The notes: generated from the letters alone by a model not told the origin. 44,992 nucleotides of DNA from a virus (IMGVR_UViG_3300005340_000018:1-44992), one strand, 5' to 3'. Numbered from the stretch's first letter, positions 29,977-39,299 are shown. Made by a program: numbers and translations.

Positions 29977-30545
29977 TCGGTTACAACCCAACGATCCCCG
30001 GCGGAACAGATCCAGAGTCTGTGTGGAAGCGTTCCGTTGAGGAAAGGCTGAGGGCCTTGCGCATTGTCGAAGTCCCGAACGCGACGGTCGAGCGCACAAA
30101 TCGCGGGACAAAGATCATCCCAAAAGCCATAGCGATCAAAGGCGGCTCGGCGCCAGCCAAACCCACAACCTTCATTTTGAAACTGGTGATGGGTGATTAT
30201 CTCGTATGCGATGGGGGTGGGGAACTCGACGTTAAGATCGCAAAAAACCCAAAGCTTAGAAACTCGATCCTGATGGAAGACTTGCCGAGCATTGATGGAC
30301 TCATTCACGCGACTTATGAATATACGAGCACTGAGGTTAGGGTCGCGACGTTCCATGATCCCGGTTCAGGCCTTACGATTACAGAAACCCAAGTGATCGT
30401 GCCGCGCTACCTTCTCGGCGATCAGATCCTTGCGATGAAAGTTACTGGATCGACTTCGGTCGATGATCCAGATGTTGAAGGAACAAAGATCCCATGGATC
30501 GACTTGAACAACGACGCCAGGGCATGGTCAAGGAGTTACGCATAA
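29973..30545 (+). CDS. Tail/baseplate protein, 190 aa
   Basis: Start at ATG 29973 in ATGA with the gene before. Opens with a Pro/Gly-rich stretch (YNPTIPGGTDPESVWKR), a helix (VEERLRALRIVEVPNATVER), then a basic beta region (KIIPKAIAIKGGSAPAKPTT) and strands to the end. The next gene starts directly after its stop. No domain recognised; assigned to the tail by context. Confidence 0.7.
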   Translation: MIGYNPTIPGGTDPESVWKRSVEERLRALRIVEVPNATVERTNRGTKIIPKAIAIKGGSAPAKPTTFILKLVMGDYLVCDGGGELDVKIAKNPKLRNSILMEDLPSIDGLIHATYEYTSTEVRVATFHDPGSGLTITETQVIVPRYLLGDQILAMKVTGSTSVDDPDVEGTKIPWIDLNNDARAWSRSYA

Positions 30546-31874
30546 ATGCCACGTCTGGACATTGCGTTTTCTGAGTCTCGCGCAAGGCAGTTTGTTGAAA
30601 GTCCTGGACGCCAAAGAGACACGCCGCAGATCACAAGGTGGAATCGCTGGTGCCACGTTCAAAAGGAGATGGGCGGAATAAATTCTTTTCTCTACTTCCC
30701 GCAGTTGTCGAACGCGACGAATAACCCGTTTGAATTGGATCGAAGGTTGTTTTCGAGGTGGGACACCATCACCGACAAGGTTGATTACGTCCAGGGAGTG
30801 ATACGAGACGACGGAGGAAACATTTCAAGAAATGCAACCGATGTTCATTACACGGGAACAGGTCAAAGAATTGGTCCGGGCTTGCACGCGATCTCTTCGG
30901 GTTATCAGGATATTCCACATCCGGGAAACGACTTTTTTCCGCCTCAACTTCCGCAGAGATTTTATCGCTATGGACCGCCAGATCCTGTTGGCCAATTCAA
31001 TATCCCTGGCGAAAGTGGCGCCGCACCATCCTGGCCATACATAAACCGAAACTGGGACATGGTGGCAGACTTTGTCGGCATGGATGACACGTCGCTAGGG
31101 ATGCACCACACTCCGATTGATACCGGCGACCCAAACTATAGTGACGCTGACATCACGTTAAGGTCGGAGTTGTCAGATCCTACGGACTGTTCGGGGATGT
31201 TTTCAAGGTGCAGGACAGACCTGAAGAATGAGGTTTTTCCAGTGCCGCTAACAGGCGGGCCGAGCAGGTTGATTATTTACAACGACGGGTTTGGCAGTCC
31301 CTGGAAAATTGATAACGGAAATTTTGACACCCAAGCGCACATCCCCTCTCTTTACGATGGGGCCTTGCAACGGATCGAGGGGTTTGGATTGTCTGATATT
31401 TTCGTTTTTCCTTATCTCGATTATCGCGTGATTTCATTTTCAGGCTGGGCTTTATCGCCAAGCCTATGGGGGAGCCATTCCAAATTGTATCTTGAGCCAG
31501 ACCTTCAAGCTGGGGCGGCCTTTGGATTCCCAGACCTGTTTTTGGCTCGCGGCCAATTCGGCCTGGCTGGATATGGTCGGCAGCCTTACTGGATCGGTCG
31601 ATGCCGAACGTGCGGGCCGTCCACCGGCAACATGCGGCTATTCCCGCTTATCGGTGACGGCCATTGGCTTTGCACAACTGAGGTGATTGAAACCGGCATA
31701 TTCACAAGTTCGATAGTTGCCGAGATAACCTTTCCCGACGATTCGAGTCCCTACCCACTTCAGCAGATCGGTGATGGAATGGTGGCTCAAGACGTTATTT
31801 TCTTTGCTTTGGGAGAAGTCCCGACAAACCCGAATGACTTGCTGACCCCAGGAGCGCACTTTGCGCCACCTTGA
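30546..31874 (+). CDS. Large tail/baseplate protein, 442 aa
   Basis: Starts immediately after the previous stop. Beta-rich and aromatic (RFYRYGPPDPVGQFNIPGES, WDMVADFVGMDDTSLGMHHT, IFVFPYLDYRVISFSGWALS), with a CGPSTGNMRLFPLIGD stretch near the C-terminus. Composition and position between distal tail and fibre genes suggest a baseplate hub or a host-contact protein. I do not recognise a family. Confidence 0.72.
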   Translation: MPRLDIAFSESRARQFVESPGRQRDTPQITRWNRWCHVQKEMGGINSFLYFPQLSNATNNPFELDRRLFSRWDTITDKVDYVQGVIRDDGGNISRNATDVHYTGTGQRIGPGLHAISSGYQDIPHPGNDFFPPQLPQRFYRYGPPDPVGQFNIPGESGAAPSWPYINRNWDMVADFVGMDDTSLGMHHTPIDTGDPNYSDADITLRSELSDPTDCSGMFSRCRTDLKNEVFPVPLTGGPSRLIIYNDGFGSPWKIDNGNFDTQAHIPSLYDGALQRIEGFGLSDIFVFPYLDYRVISFSGWALSPSLWGSHSKLYLEPDLQAGAAFGFPDLFLARGQFGLAGYGRQPYWIGRCRTCGPSTGNMRLFPLIGDGHWLCTTEVIETGIFTSSIVAEITFPDDSSPYPLQQIGDGMVAQDVIFFALGEVPTNPNDLLTPGAHFAPP

Positions 31875-31879
31875 CCCAT

Positions 31880-31907
31880 GTTGACGCCTTAGCCATAGCG
31901 AAATGGC
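31880..31907 (+). promoter_or_regulatory. GTTGAC box plus start-codon hairpin, copy D
   Basis: GTTGAC (31880-31885), then GCCAT (31892-31896) pairing with ATGGC (31903-31907) across a six-base loop. The whole start codon ATG 31903 lies in the 3' arm. No Shine-Dalgarno is visible. Confidence 0.68.
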
Positions 31908-32538
31908 GTGGCGCAGCATTTATGTCGATACGGACTCAAATGACGTAGTCACGTCGCCTACCGACAACACCCCCGCTCCGCTTCCTCCGATGGTCCAGGG
32001 TGATGTCTTGTCGTTGCGCATTTACCTTCTTTCGCGGAACGGTGGACAGTTCGGACCCGCTCCGTATTCAATCATCAACAACTCGGGACTGACGTTGCGC
32101 GCCGGCATTGGTCCGAAGGATGGAACTACCGGCAGCGCGCTTTACACCTCTCAGTTTTCGTGGACGCCTGACACCCTTAACCAGTATTTCGCCGGCGATT
32201 TCCCATTAAACACGACCGGCATCGGGACGGCCATTGGACCGAACGAAAGCGCGGATCTTTGGTTTGAATTGGAGCTAACCAACTCGACGGGGTTCCCGTG
32301 GACGGTGCTTCAAAAGAAAGTTTCGGTTCAAGCCGAAGTGATCGAAAGCGCGGCTGTCGAAGTGCCGGTTGGCCAGGTCGCGCTGACGTTGGCTGACGCT
32401 CGGTCACAGTTTCTTGCTCGAGCTCACCTGAAGGCTATTTATCTAGAGGACATCAACAACGACGGTCAATACATCGTCCTATTTAACGAGAACGGGACTT
32501 TGGTTTCGACCCCGGTGACGGGGACACCCATTTTCTAA
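31903..32538 (+). CDS. Fibre-adjacent baseplate protein, 211 aa
   Basis: Begins MAWRSIYVDTDSNDVVTSPT. All-beta with PMVQGDVLSLRIYLLSRNGG, then SGLTLRAGIGPKDGTTGSAL and SADLWFELELTNSTGFPWTV. The C-terminal VALTLADARSQFLARAHLKA leads to YLEDINNDGQYIVLFNENGT. It looks like a baseplate protein that links fibre to tail. Its start carries the fourth GTTGAC hairpin, and its stop overlaps the fibre gene (TAATG). Confidence 0.72.
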   Translation: MAWRSIYVDTDSNDVVTSPTDNTPAPLPPMVQGDVLSLRIYLLSRNGGQFGPAPYSIINNSGLTLRAGIGPKDGTTGSALYTSQFSWTPDTLNQYFAGDFPLNTTGIGTAIGPNESADLWFELELTNSTGFPWTVLQKKVSVQAEVIESAAVEVPVGQVALTLADARSQFLARAHLKAIYLEDINNDGQYIVLFNENGTLVSTPVTGTPIF

Positions 32539-35500
32539 TGAAACGCCTTGGAATAATTCTTACGCTTTTGCTGTTGGCCTTGCCTGGGTTTGCTGCGCAG
32601 ATCGTTACTGCGACCGTGACCATAACGAACGCAGCCGGAACCACTGAAGGGGATACCCTGACGGTGAACGGGATCACTCGGACCTTCCGGGATTCTATAG
32701 TCACGGCGCACAGCGACATTCAGGCGACGAACGCCATTGCGGAGGCGGCGACAAACCTTTTCACGCAAATTGCCTCATTCATGTTCCAGAATCTCACCCT
32801 GTCGCTGAGCGGAACCAACGGCATTAACCTCGGGACCGCGCCAAACGGGGCTTTGTCAGTTTCGCTCTCGGCAGGGTGGGGCACTGTCGCGCTGACCACA
32901 AACACAATCGGCACTGGGGGAGCCGTTGCGAATATACCCTATACGCTCAATTCCGCAGCACAGCAAACCAACATCACAAGCGGGATCGTGGCTATGGTTG
33001 GTGCTGCTGAGAATACGAACACCATTGCGGAGACCGCCCGGGCTGTGACAAACCTTGTTGGAAGATCGAACGCGCAGACTGTCACCGGGGCAAAGACTTT
33101 CACCGGCGCGAACACCTACAGCAATTCCAGCCAGCTTTTCTCGGGTGGAATAGTGACAAACGTAATCATCACCAACGCGATCAGGATCAGTGGGACAACG
33201 GCGAGCCTGACCAATGGAGGCTATCTAAATCCAAGCCTGACGAATGGGCAAAACTTCGGCAATGCATTCAGCAGTCCCGGCAAAGCTGGAATTTTATCGG
33301 AGGAGTTCGGATTGCAGGCAATTGCAAGCGGGGATTACACCACAGCTTTGGGGGCTGGGAGCAAGGCTAGTAATTTACTTTCAACAGCCATTGGTGCGCT
33401 GGCATGGGCAACGCAAACCAACTCCACGGCCTTTGGCGCCGCCGCACAAGCCAGGGCAGTGGGGGCAACGGCGATAGGATCGGCGAGCACGAGCATCTAT
33501 GAGAATTCGACAGCTATTGGCACGGGTTCCAGCACTACGACTTCAAACCAGATGCGCATCGGCACAAGTTCGGAATGGGCCAGCATCCCCGGAAATCTTA
33601 CCGTGGACGGCAGGATTACCAACATTACGGCGGCTGGAATGGCGAATTGGCCGGCAGGTTCTGACATTGCCTTTGCACGGTATGCGCTGACAACCATCGC
33701 CAACGGCGTGAACTCGGGGATCATTGTCGGAACAAATACTTTCGTTGAATTGTCGGGTCCGACGGCGGCATTCAACACTGCCGGGTTTGCCGGTGGCCGA
33801 AACGGAAAGCTTTTGATCATCATTCAGCGCACAGGTCAGTTGTGGACCATTCCCAACGAGAGCGGAAGCGAACCTGTCTCGGGGAACCGCATTGCTACTT
33901 TCACCGGCGCTGATGTGCTTCTGCCTGGGTCGGCGGGCGCAATCCTGATTTACAATTCAGCGGCGGCACGCTGGAACATTCTGACCACAAGTGTCGGTGG
34001 GAGTGGCGGCGGTGCAACCAACGCAATCGCAAACACGAATGGCTTCGGCTACGGGATCGTCACGTTGCAGGGAGTCGTTGCCACGAACTTTTATGGGGAC
34101 GGTTCAGGCCTTACAAATCTCAGCGTGAGCGGGTCGGCGGGTATTGCGACGAACGGAGGCACCGGCATCAATAACATCTTTACGAACGCGCTGAACTATC
34201 AAACGACTTCGGCAGGTGTTCGCACGCAATGGATCGACACGGTGACAGGAAACCTTTTGACGTTTGACAACACCGGCGCTTTCGGCTGGCACTACAGCAC
34301 ATCGATTTATTCCCCGTCGTTCATCGGCAACGGTCCACTGCTTACAAACATCAACGTCTCGAAGCTCGCGGTTGGTAACACCTCGACGAGCAATAACTGG
34401 GTCGGTACGTTCACTGGCGATGGTTCTGGGATAACCGGAATCGTGGCTCAAAAGACTGATTACGTCTCGGACATTTCTACCAACCAGATCCCCGGATCTG
34501 GTGTCACGAATGCTGTCAGCCAAGCAACCCACGCAACAAATGCCGACTTTGCAAGCTACGTCGCCAACACCTCGAGCAATCAGATCCCATACACAGCGAT
34601 CACAAATGCGCCATGGTCCACATCGAACTCGACCAACCTGCCGATCACGATCACGGGAACAGCCAACCGGGTCACGGTGTCAGGCTCTCCGGTTTACCTT
34701 GGCGGAACGGTTACGCTGTCAGGTCCGCAGGACTTGAACACAAATTCATCGCCGCTCTTTTCCGGCGTGAAGCTGTCGGGGTTGAGTCCGAGCAAATTAA
34801 CGCGGACGGATTCAAACACAAACCTGGCATCGGCGGCGACCGCTGGAACCTTGTCATTTGACGGGACGACTTTGACCGGGCTCGGGATTCTTACCAATAA
34901 CGGCGCCGGAACGAACAACACCTTTACCACACCGGCGATTATTGGGAAGGCGACGGTCAAGGGCATCGACGGGGATGTTTTAGGATTGGGCGGCGGTCCG
35001 TTTGACACGCTGCCGGATGTTTCCGCGTATGGCGGTGGTGGCGTTCTACTGTCTCCGTTGAGTGGCGTTGGGATCTATTTTTACAATCGAACAGCGGGAA
35101 GCTCGCCGCACGTAACATGGTATCAAGATTTACGGTCTGGCGTCGGAGGCTCCGAGCTAATCGGGCCGCGCTCTTACTGGCAAAACAACCGCACGGAAAA
35201 CGGCGCGACCTACACAAGCTATGCCGATTCGATGGGCGGCAGTGCCGGCGCTATGCGCGATCTTCCTTCGCGCGGCAACGAAATTTGGAGCAACCAAAGA
35301 AAGCCAGCGTTCGTGATCGCTATCTCTGACGTTTCAACGCACGCAACGAATGCAACTCAGCAAGGAATGACTAACCTGATCAACTCGTTTTATAGCCGTG
35401 GTTGGGGTGGGTTGACCAATTACGGCATTCCGTTGGTGTATGACCTGGAAAACTATTGGCTGACGAATCACCGAAGCTCGACCGGAGTTTTGCAATGGAA

Positions 35501-37637
35501 CACCAACAAGTTTCCCATGGCGACGACTCCGAGCAACGTCAGTTATTATCTCGGAACGAACGGGTTTGAGCTGTGGCTGATGATGTATGCCGACACAGCT
35601 TCGCCAAGAGGGGCAAACACAGAATACGATATTGACGCGCTGACCGGCGCTACGTCATGGGAATACCCGGACGGTGTAAATAATATTCCTGGCGGTGGAC
35701 TTATGCAGCCGACCATCACCCCGAATTGGCTGCACGGGGACGTTACAACATTCTACCAGTGGGGGGTTGGCGGGATCACCCTACAGGACACAACTACGCT
35801 GGCCGCTTCTGGTATTGGATACGAAGAACAACTTTGGTCAATGTTCGGCAAGGCCAGTTGTTATCCGGGGCCGTTATCTTATCCGAGCGTCCGCGCGGAA
35901 GGTCACTGGCAAAATAACTATCCAAATCGCCTGAACAGTCACGGCATGGTTTTGAACTTCCTTTTTCCTCCCGAAAGTCATCCATTCCCCATGGCTATGG
36001 AGTATGCGGCGAATGGCGCCGCGCTTGAGAGCGGAAGTTTTCCTGTTGAAGCTGGGACAAGCGGATTGCTAAGGAATTTTATATCAATGCTTCGGGTTTC
36101 CGCTTACTCGCTGACGAACTGGATGCCTCATACGATCTACTGGGTCCTTAACTCGGATTACTTGGCTTATGACGGATGGAATTACGGGGATTGTAAAGAC
36201 TTCCTTTCCGGCGTTGCAATGTCCACGGCTCACGAGTGGATCAGATCAAATGATGGCGGCGCACTCACAAACACCACGCTTCGAGACTTTAGCACGAACG
36301 CGAACTATATCAGCATTTGGCAAGACCCGGCGCAAAACAGAATGCACTCTGCATTTTTCGGAGCAACCAATTTGGCGATGGTTAAGCCATTAAGCGACGG
36401 GAGTTTCGCGCTTTGGCTTGTGAATGAAGACGCGGCCATAGCCACCAACCTAACGGTGAACTGGTCGCAAGTTGGAATTCAAAGCAACGTCACGGCCAGG
36501 GCGGTGGAGATGTGGACCAATACGACGCTCGGGGTTTACACGAATTCTTTGACGGTGAATGTCCCAGCCGCAAGCAGCACATTGATCAAGCTTATCCCGG
36601 ATGCGCCAGGGATGCAGGCGCTTTACGTCAGCAATTTTTATTCAACACTCATCGAGGGCGACACTTTCCACGGCAAGATCACTATTGTCTCGAATGTTTT
36701 TGCAACCAACATTTTCGCCACGAACATTTTCGTAAATGGAAGCCTGAACCTGTCCAACATTGCGGCGAATAAGATATTGAGATCGACAACGAATCAATCT
36801 GTCGGCGTCGTGACTGTTGGTGCTGGGTTGGACTTTGATGGCACCAACCTGATCTCTACCGCCAACGCTCTGACCAATCACGACGCGCGCGGCGCAATTG
36901 ATTTCACAAACACAAGCCTGACGGTTTACGGCGCGTTCACAAATACCGGCTTTTCCAAGGGGACGACGAACTACATGGACAGGCTCTATCTTTCAAACGA
37001 TGCCGAGCTCTACCGGGAAAGTTCATCTTTTATCAAGTCGGCTCAACCTGGGGACGGCGGATCTATTGGGTTGCATGGTTACGATTTGAAATTCGACAAC
37101 CGACTTTATCAGGGGGCGACGATGGTGATCTCTGAAAACGCAGACGCGTTTTTGCGGGATTTCACGACAAGGATTGTTTCCGGCCAGAGCTCCAGTTTCA
37201 CGAATGGCTTTTCTTCGGACGGCAGCCATTACACAAAAATGCCGACGAATACGCCGGGGGATGGCCAGGTGATAACGGCGGTTGGAACGGCAGGAGTGAC
37301 GAAGTGGGCAACGCCATCGGCTGGAGGATCGTCGGGGACAAACTTCGACAACATCACGGTGACGAACGGCATTGCGAGCCTGAATGGGAACCTCGGTTCG
37401 TTGAGTGGCGGGTTGCTTACGTTTGGAAGTCCTAAGTCGGTTACAAATACGACGACCTATAATGTGCAGGCTTTTATTGATGACGACACGGCTGGTGCGG
37501 CAACTATAACAGCAGTTTCGATTAACGGTAATTCGGTTGGGAAAGCGTGCCGTTACACCATCCTTCAGCCTGGGGAATACCTGACGATTTCATGGAGTGC
37601 GAGCCAGGCTCCGTCGGTGTGGCAGAGGCCGTTTTAG
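32538..37637 (+). CDS. Giant fibre/adhesin with signal peptide, YadA-like head repeats and a GH27-like glycosidase domain, 1699 aa
   Basis: Residues 1-19 (MKRLGIILTLLLLALPGFA) are a Sec signal peptide. About 255-345 has YadA-type left-handed roll repeats (SGDYTTALGAGSKASNLLST, STAFGAAAQARAVGATAIGS). GDGSGLTN fibre motifs lie near 520 and 626. About 920-1355 resembles a GH27 alpha-galactosidase: GFELWLMMYADTASPRGANT near 1010, QWGVGGITLQD with D1084 as the likely nucleophile, and a C-terminal beta domain (ARAVEMWTNTTLGVYTNSLT, ending SSTLIKLIP). The C-terminal 300 residues return to fibre repeats. Likely binds and cuts a host surface glycan. The enzyme assignment is by motif reading only. Confidence 0.85.
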   Translation: MKRLGIILTLLLLALPGFAAQIVTATVTITNAAGTTEGDTLTVNGITRTFRDSIVTAHSDIQATNAIAEAATNLFTQIASFMFQNLTLSLSGTNGINLGTAPNGALSVSLSAGWGTVALTTNTIGTGGAVANIPYTLNSAAQQTNITSGIVAMVGAAENTNTIAETARAVTNLVGRSNAQTVTGAKTFTGANTYSNSSQLFSGGIVTNVIITNAIRISGTTASLTNGGYLNPSLTNGQNFGNAFSSPGKAGILSEEFGLQAIASGDYTTALGAGSKASNLLSTAIGALAWATQTNSTAFGAAAQARAVGATAIGSASTSIYENSTAIGTGSSTTTSNQMRIGTSSEWASIPGNLTVDGRITNITAAGMANWPAGSDIAFARYALTTIANGVNSGIIVGTNTFVELSGPTAAFNTAGFAGGRNGKLLIIIQRTGQLWTIPNESGSEPVSGNRIATFTGADVLLPGSAGAILIYNSAAARWNILTTSVGGSGGGATNAIANTNGFGYGIVTLQGVVATNFYGDGSGLTNLSVSGSAGIATNGGTGINNIFTNALNYQTTSAGVRTQWIDTVTGNLLTFDNTGAFGWHYSTSIYSPSFIGNGPLLTNINVSKLAVGNTSTSNNWVGTFTGDGSGITGIVAQKTDYVSDISTNQIPGSGVTNAVSQATHATNADFASYVANTSSNQIPYTAITNAPWSTSNSTNLPITITGTANRVTVSGSPVYLGGTVTLSGPQDLNTNSSPLFSGVKLSGLSPSKLTRTDSNTNLASAATAGTLSFDGTTLTGLGILTNNGAGTNNTFTTPAIIGKATVKGIDGDVLGLGGGPFDTLPDVSAYGGGGVLLSPLSGVGIYFYNRTAGSSPHVTWYQDLRSGVGGSELIGPRSYWQNNRTENGATYTSYADSMGGSAGAMRDLPSRGNEIWSNQRKPAFVIAISDVSTHATNATQQGMTNLINSFYSRGWGGLTNYGIPLVYDLENYWLTNHRSSTGVLQWNTNKFPMATTPSNVSYYLGTNGFELWLMMYADTASPRGANTEYDIDALTGATSWEYPDGVNNIPGGGLMQPTITPNWLHGDVTTFYQWGVGGITLQDTTTLAASGIGYEEQLWSMFGKASCYPGPLSYPSVRAEGHWQNNYPNRLNSHGMVLNFLFPPESHPFPMAMEYAANGAALESGSFPVEAGTSGLLRNFISMLRVSAYSLTNWMPHTIYWVLNSDYLAYDGWNYGDCKDFLSGVAMSTAHEWIRSNDGGALTNTTLRDFSTNANYISIWQDPAQNRMHSAFFGATNLAMVKPLSDGSFALWLVNEDAAIATNLTVNWSQVGIQSNVTARAVEMWTNTTLGVYTNSLTVNVPAASSTLIKLIPDAPGMQALYVSNFYSTLIEGDTFHGKITIVSNVFATNIFATNIFVNGSLNLSNIAANKILRSTTNQSVGVVTVGAGLDFDGTNLISTANALTNHDARGAIDFTNTSLTVYGAFTNTGFSKGTTNYMDRLYLSNDAELYRESSSFIKSAQPGDGGSIGLHGYDLKFDNRLYQGATMVISENADAFLRDFTTRIVSGQSSSFTNGFSSDGSHYTKMPTNTPGDGQVITAVGTAGVTKWATPSAGGSSGTNFDNITVTNGIASLNGNLGSLSGGLLTFGSPKSVTNTTTYNVQAFIDDDTAGAATITAVSINGNSVGKACRYTILQPGEYLTISWSASQAPSVWQRPF

Positions 37638-37657
37638 GCCAATCCCAACTGTGAATA

Positions 37658-38032
37658 ATGGAAGCCAAAGAACTAAAAGAAGTGGGGAGGCAAATAGCCG
37701 TTGCCATCTTCGAGAACAAAAGCATCGAGGAAACTGTCTTCGGGCTTGGCAAGGTTCTCAGCTATCTCGAAAGCGAGCAGGATAAGCGGCGCAACCTGGA
37801 GATTGCCATTCATGAAAACAGCCGTTCAACAAAAATAAACACCGAAAAAATGGAAGAGCTACAACGTCAACTGTGGGGCAGCGTTGAAAAACCCGGAGTC
37901 ATCCATCAAATCAACTCCATCAAGGAGAACAGTGAGCGCAACAGTAAGTTACTCCGGGGTATTTTCGGCACTATGGGCGCGGCGCTATTGCTGGAGCTTC
38001 TTCGGCTTGCCATGACTCACATCAAAATATGA
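37658..38032 (+). CDS. Coiled-coil protein with C-terminal membrane segment, 124 aa
   Basis: Helical throughout. A charged coiled coil spans about residues 1-75 (LGKVLSYLESEQDKRRNLEI, then INTEKMEELQRQLWGSV) and one membrane segment lies near the C-terminus (GIFGTMGAALLLELLRLAM). This is the layout of XhlA-like or holin-accessory proteins. It is coupled by ATGA to a holin-like gene, so a role in lysis or membrane attachment is likely. No family named. Confidence 0.75.
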   Translation: MEAKELKEVGRQIAVAIFENKSIEETVFGLGKVLSYLESEQDKRRNLEIAIHENSRSTKINTEKMEELQRQLWGSVEKPGVIHQINSIKENSERNSKLLRGIFGTMGAALLLELLRLAMTHIKI

Positions 38033-38349
38033 CCAACAAAACTCGCAAATGGATTCGCAGCGGCATCGAGGTTTTGATTCATGGCGGAACGGCGGCTATC
38101 GTGTCCACGATTGCGGCGGCCAGCATCGACTCGAAAGATTGGGCCTACTTCACGCCGAACTTTTGGAAAATGCTTGGATCGACATTCATGGGGACTGGTG
38201 TCGTGAGATTCTTTCAATGGTGGTCAAATAATCCACTTCCGCCGGAGAGCGACAGCAATCCACCGTTCCCCAGTGTCACTCCCGTTGTCAGCTTGAATCC
38301 GTTAACCAAAGTTCAAGCCATACCGAAAGATGAGCTGACTCAAAAATAG
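38029..38349 (+). CDS. Holin-like membrane protein, 106 aa
   Basis: ATGA start. Two hydrophobic segments, EVLIHGGTAAIVSTIAAAS and NFWKMLGSTFMGTGVVRFFQ, with a basic N-terminus and a long Pro/Ser-rich tail. This resembles small phage holins with a hydrophobic pair and a soluble tail. It is the best holin candidate by position, followed by lipoprotein genes. No recognisable endolysin lies beside it. Confidence 0.68.
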   Translation: MTNKTRKWIRSGIEVLIHGGTAAIVSTIAAASIDSKDWAYFTPNFWKMLGSTFMGTGVVRFFQWWSNNPLPPESDSNPPFPSVTPVVSLNPLTKVQAIPKDELTQK

Positions 38350-38379
38350 TGAACTGTCCAAACTGCAACGCGGTCATCC

Positions 38380-38625
38380 ATGAATACGACGAGCACTATA
38401 GCAACACTTGGGTTTGTCGGCCTAATCGGATGCTCGACTCCACAAAAAACAGTGACTCACGGCACGCCGTCGAATCACGCAGTGGCGCACGCAAAACGAA
38501 TGCGCGCACAAAGGCCGTTTCAATCTCCGGCGGGGTTCACAAACATTTCGATTGTCGAATACCAAGGGCTAAGATCCGCGGCGGCTTCGACAACCGATCA
38601 TCCTTACTCTGAAAGGCAGCGGTGA
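38380..38625 (+). CDS. Small lipoprotein, possible outer spanin, 81 aa
   Basis: N-terminus MNTTSTIATLGFVGLIGC is a lipoprotein signal with Cys18 in the lipobox position. The mature part is short, basic and unstructured (KTVTHGTPSNHAVAHAKRMR). Short lipoproteins near the holin are the usual outer spanins. An overlapping frame from GTG 38349 (MNCPNCNAVIHEYDEHYSNT) starts with a CxxC pair but then turns into poor sequence. The lipoprotein frame is preferred, but both could be used. Confidence 0.58.
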   Translation: MNTTSTIATLGFVGLIGCSTPQKTVTHGTPSNHAVAHAKRMRAQRPFQSPAGFTNISIVEYQGLRSAAASTTDHPYSERQR

Positions 38626-38638
38626 AATTAAACAAGCC

Positions 38639-38986
38639 ATGAAAAAACTAATACCCATTATCGCGCTGGCCTTCCTGGTTGGTTGTGCCAGCTTCCAAAA
38701 TACGGCGGGTAAATTACTCGCCAGCACGGCGGCTACCGTTGATGCCGCAATGAAAGGTTGGGCCGCTTACGTTGTCGCTGGCGGTGCTACTGACGACCAG
38801 CAAAAACAAGTCCGAGAATCATACGGACGTTATCAACTCGCCATGAAAGGCGCTGAGTCGGCTTACCTCGCCTCGGTTAAGAATGCCGACCGATCAGGCT
38901 GGGCCGCCGCGTCTGCGGCATTGACCGCAAGCTCGTCTCAAATACTGGCACTCGTTCAAAGCTTCCAACTGAAAGGAAAAACATGA
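38639..38986 (+). CDS. Lipoprotein, 115 aa
   Basis: MKKLIPIIALAFLVGC with Cys16 is a strong lipobox (LVGC). The mature part is Ala-rich and helical (AGKLLASTAATVDAAMKGWA, then SYGRYQLAMKGAESAYLASV), the shape of proteins that lie along the inner face of the outer membrane. A spanin or surface-exclusion role is possible. ATGA overlap with the next small gene. Confidence 0.75.
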   Translation: MKKLIPIIALAFLVGCASFQNTAGKLLASTAATVDAAMKGWAAYVVAGGATDDQQKQVRESYGRYQLAMKGAESAYLASVKNADRSGWAAASAALTASSSQILALVQSFQLKGKT

Positions 38987-39174
38987 CAGCAGCAATGATC
39001 ATGCAACTAGTGATCCAGCTCGGGCCGCCGGCGTTCCAACTAATTCAGGATCTCATTGCCGTGTGGCATAAGCCAGATCTCACCCCGGAAGAGGTGAAGG
39101 CAATCGTCGAGAAGTCGCAAAAGTCTTACGACGAATATATCGCCGAAGCGCGCCAAAGCATTGGTCCGCCATGA
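38983..39174 (+). CDS. Small helical protein, 63 aa
   Basis: ATGA overlap at both ends. A hydrophobic N-terminal half (MIMQLVIQLGPPAFQLIQDL) and a charged helical second half (TPEEVKAIVEKSQKSYDEYI). Related by shape to small proteins that accompany phage holins. No named family. Confidence 0.68.
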   Translation: MTAAMIMQLVIQLGPPAFQLIQDLIAVWHKPDLTPEEVKAIVEKSQKSYDEYIAEARQSIGPP

Positions 39175-39299
39175 TAATCCTCCTCCTGATTCTCGTTCTG
39201 TTTTTGGTCGCGGCGTGCTACGCGCGGCTAAAATTGGATCTCGATAACGCAGAGGACCGAATTATCGAGGCTATCGAGGGCGACCGCCTTCGCAAGTGA
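39171..39299 (+). CDS. Small membrane protein, 42 aa
   Basis: ATG 39171 overlaps the previous stop (ATGA). Residues 2-17 (IILLLILVLFLVAACY) are a membrane segment, followed by a charged helix (LDLDNAEDRIIEAIEGDRLR). It resembles very small inner spanins or holin-accessory peptides. Confidence 0.6.
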   Translation: MIILLLILVLFLVAACYARLKLDLDNAEDRIIEAIEGDRLRK

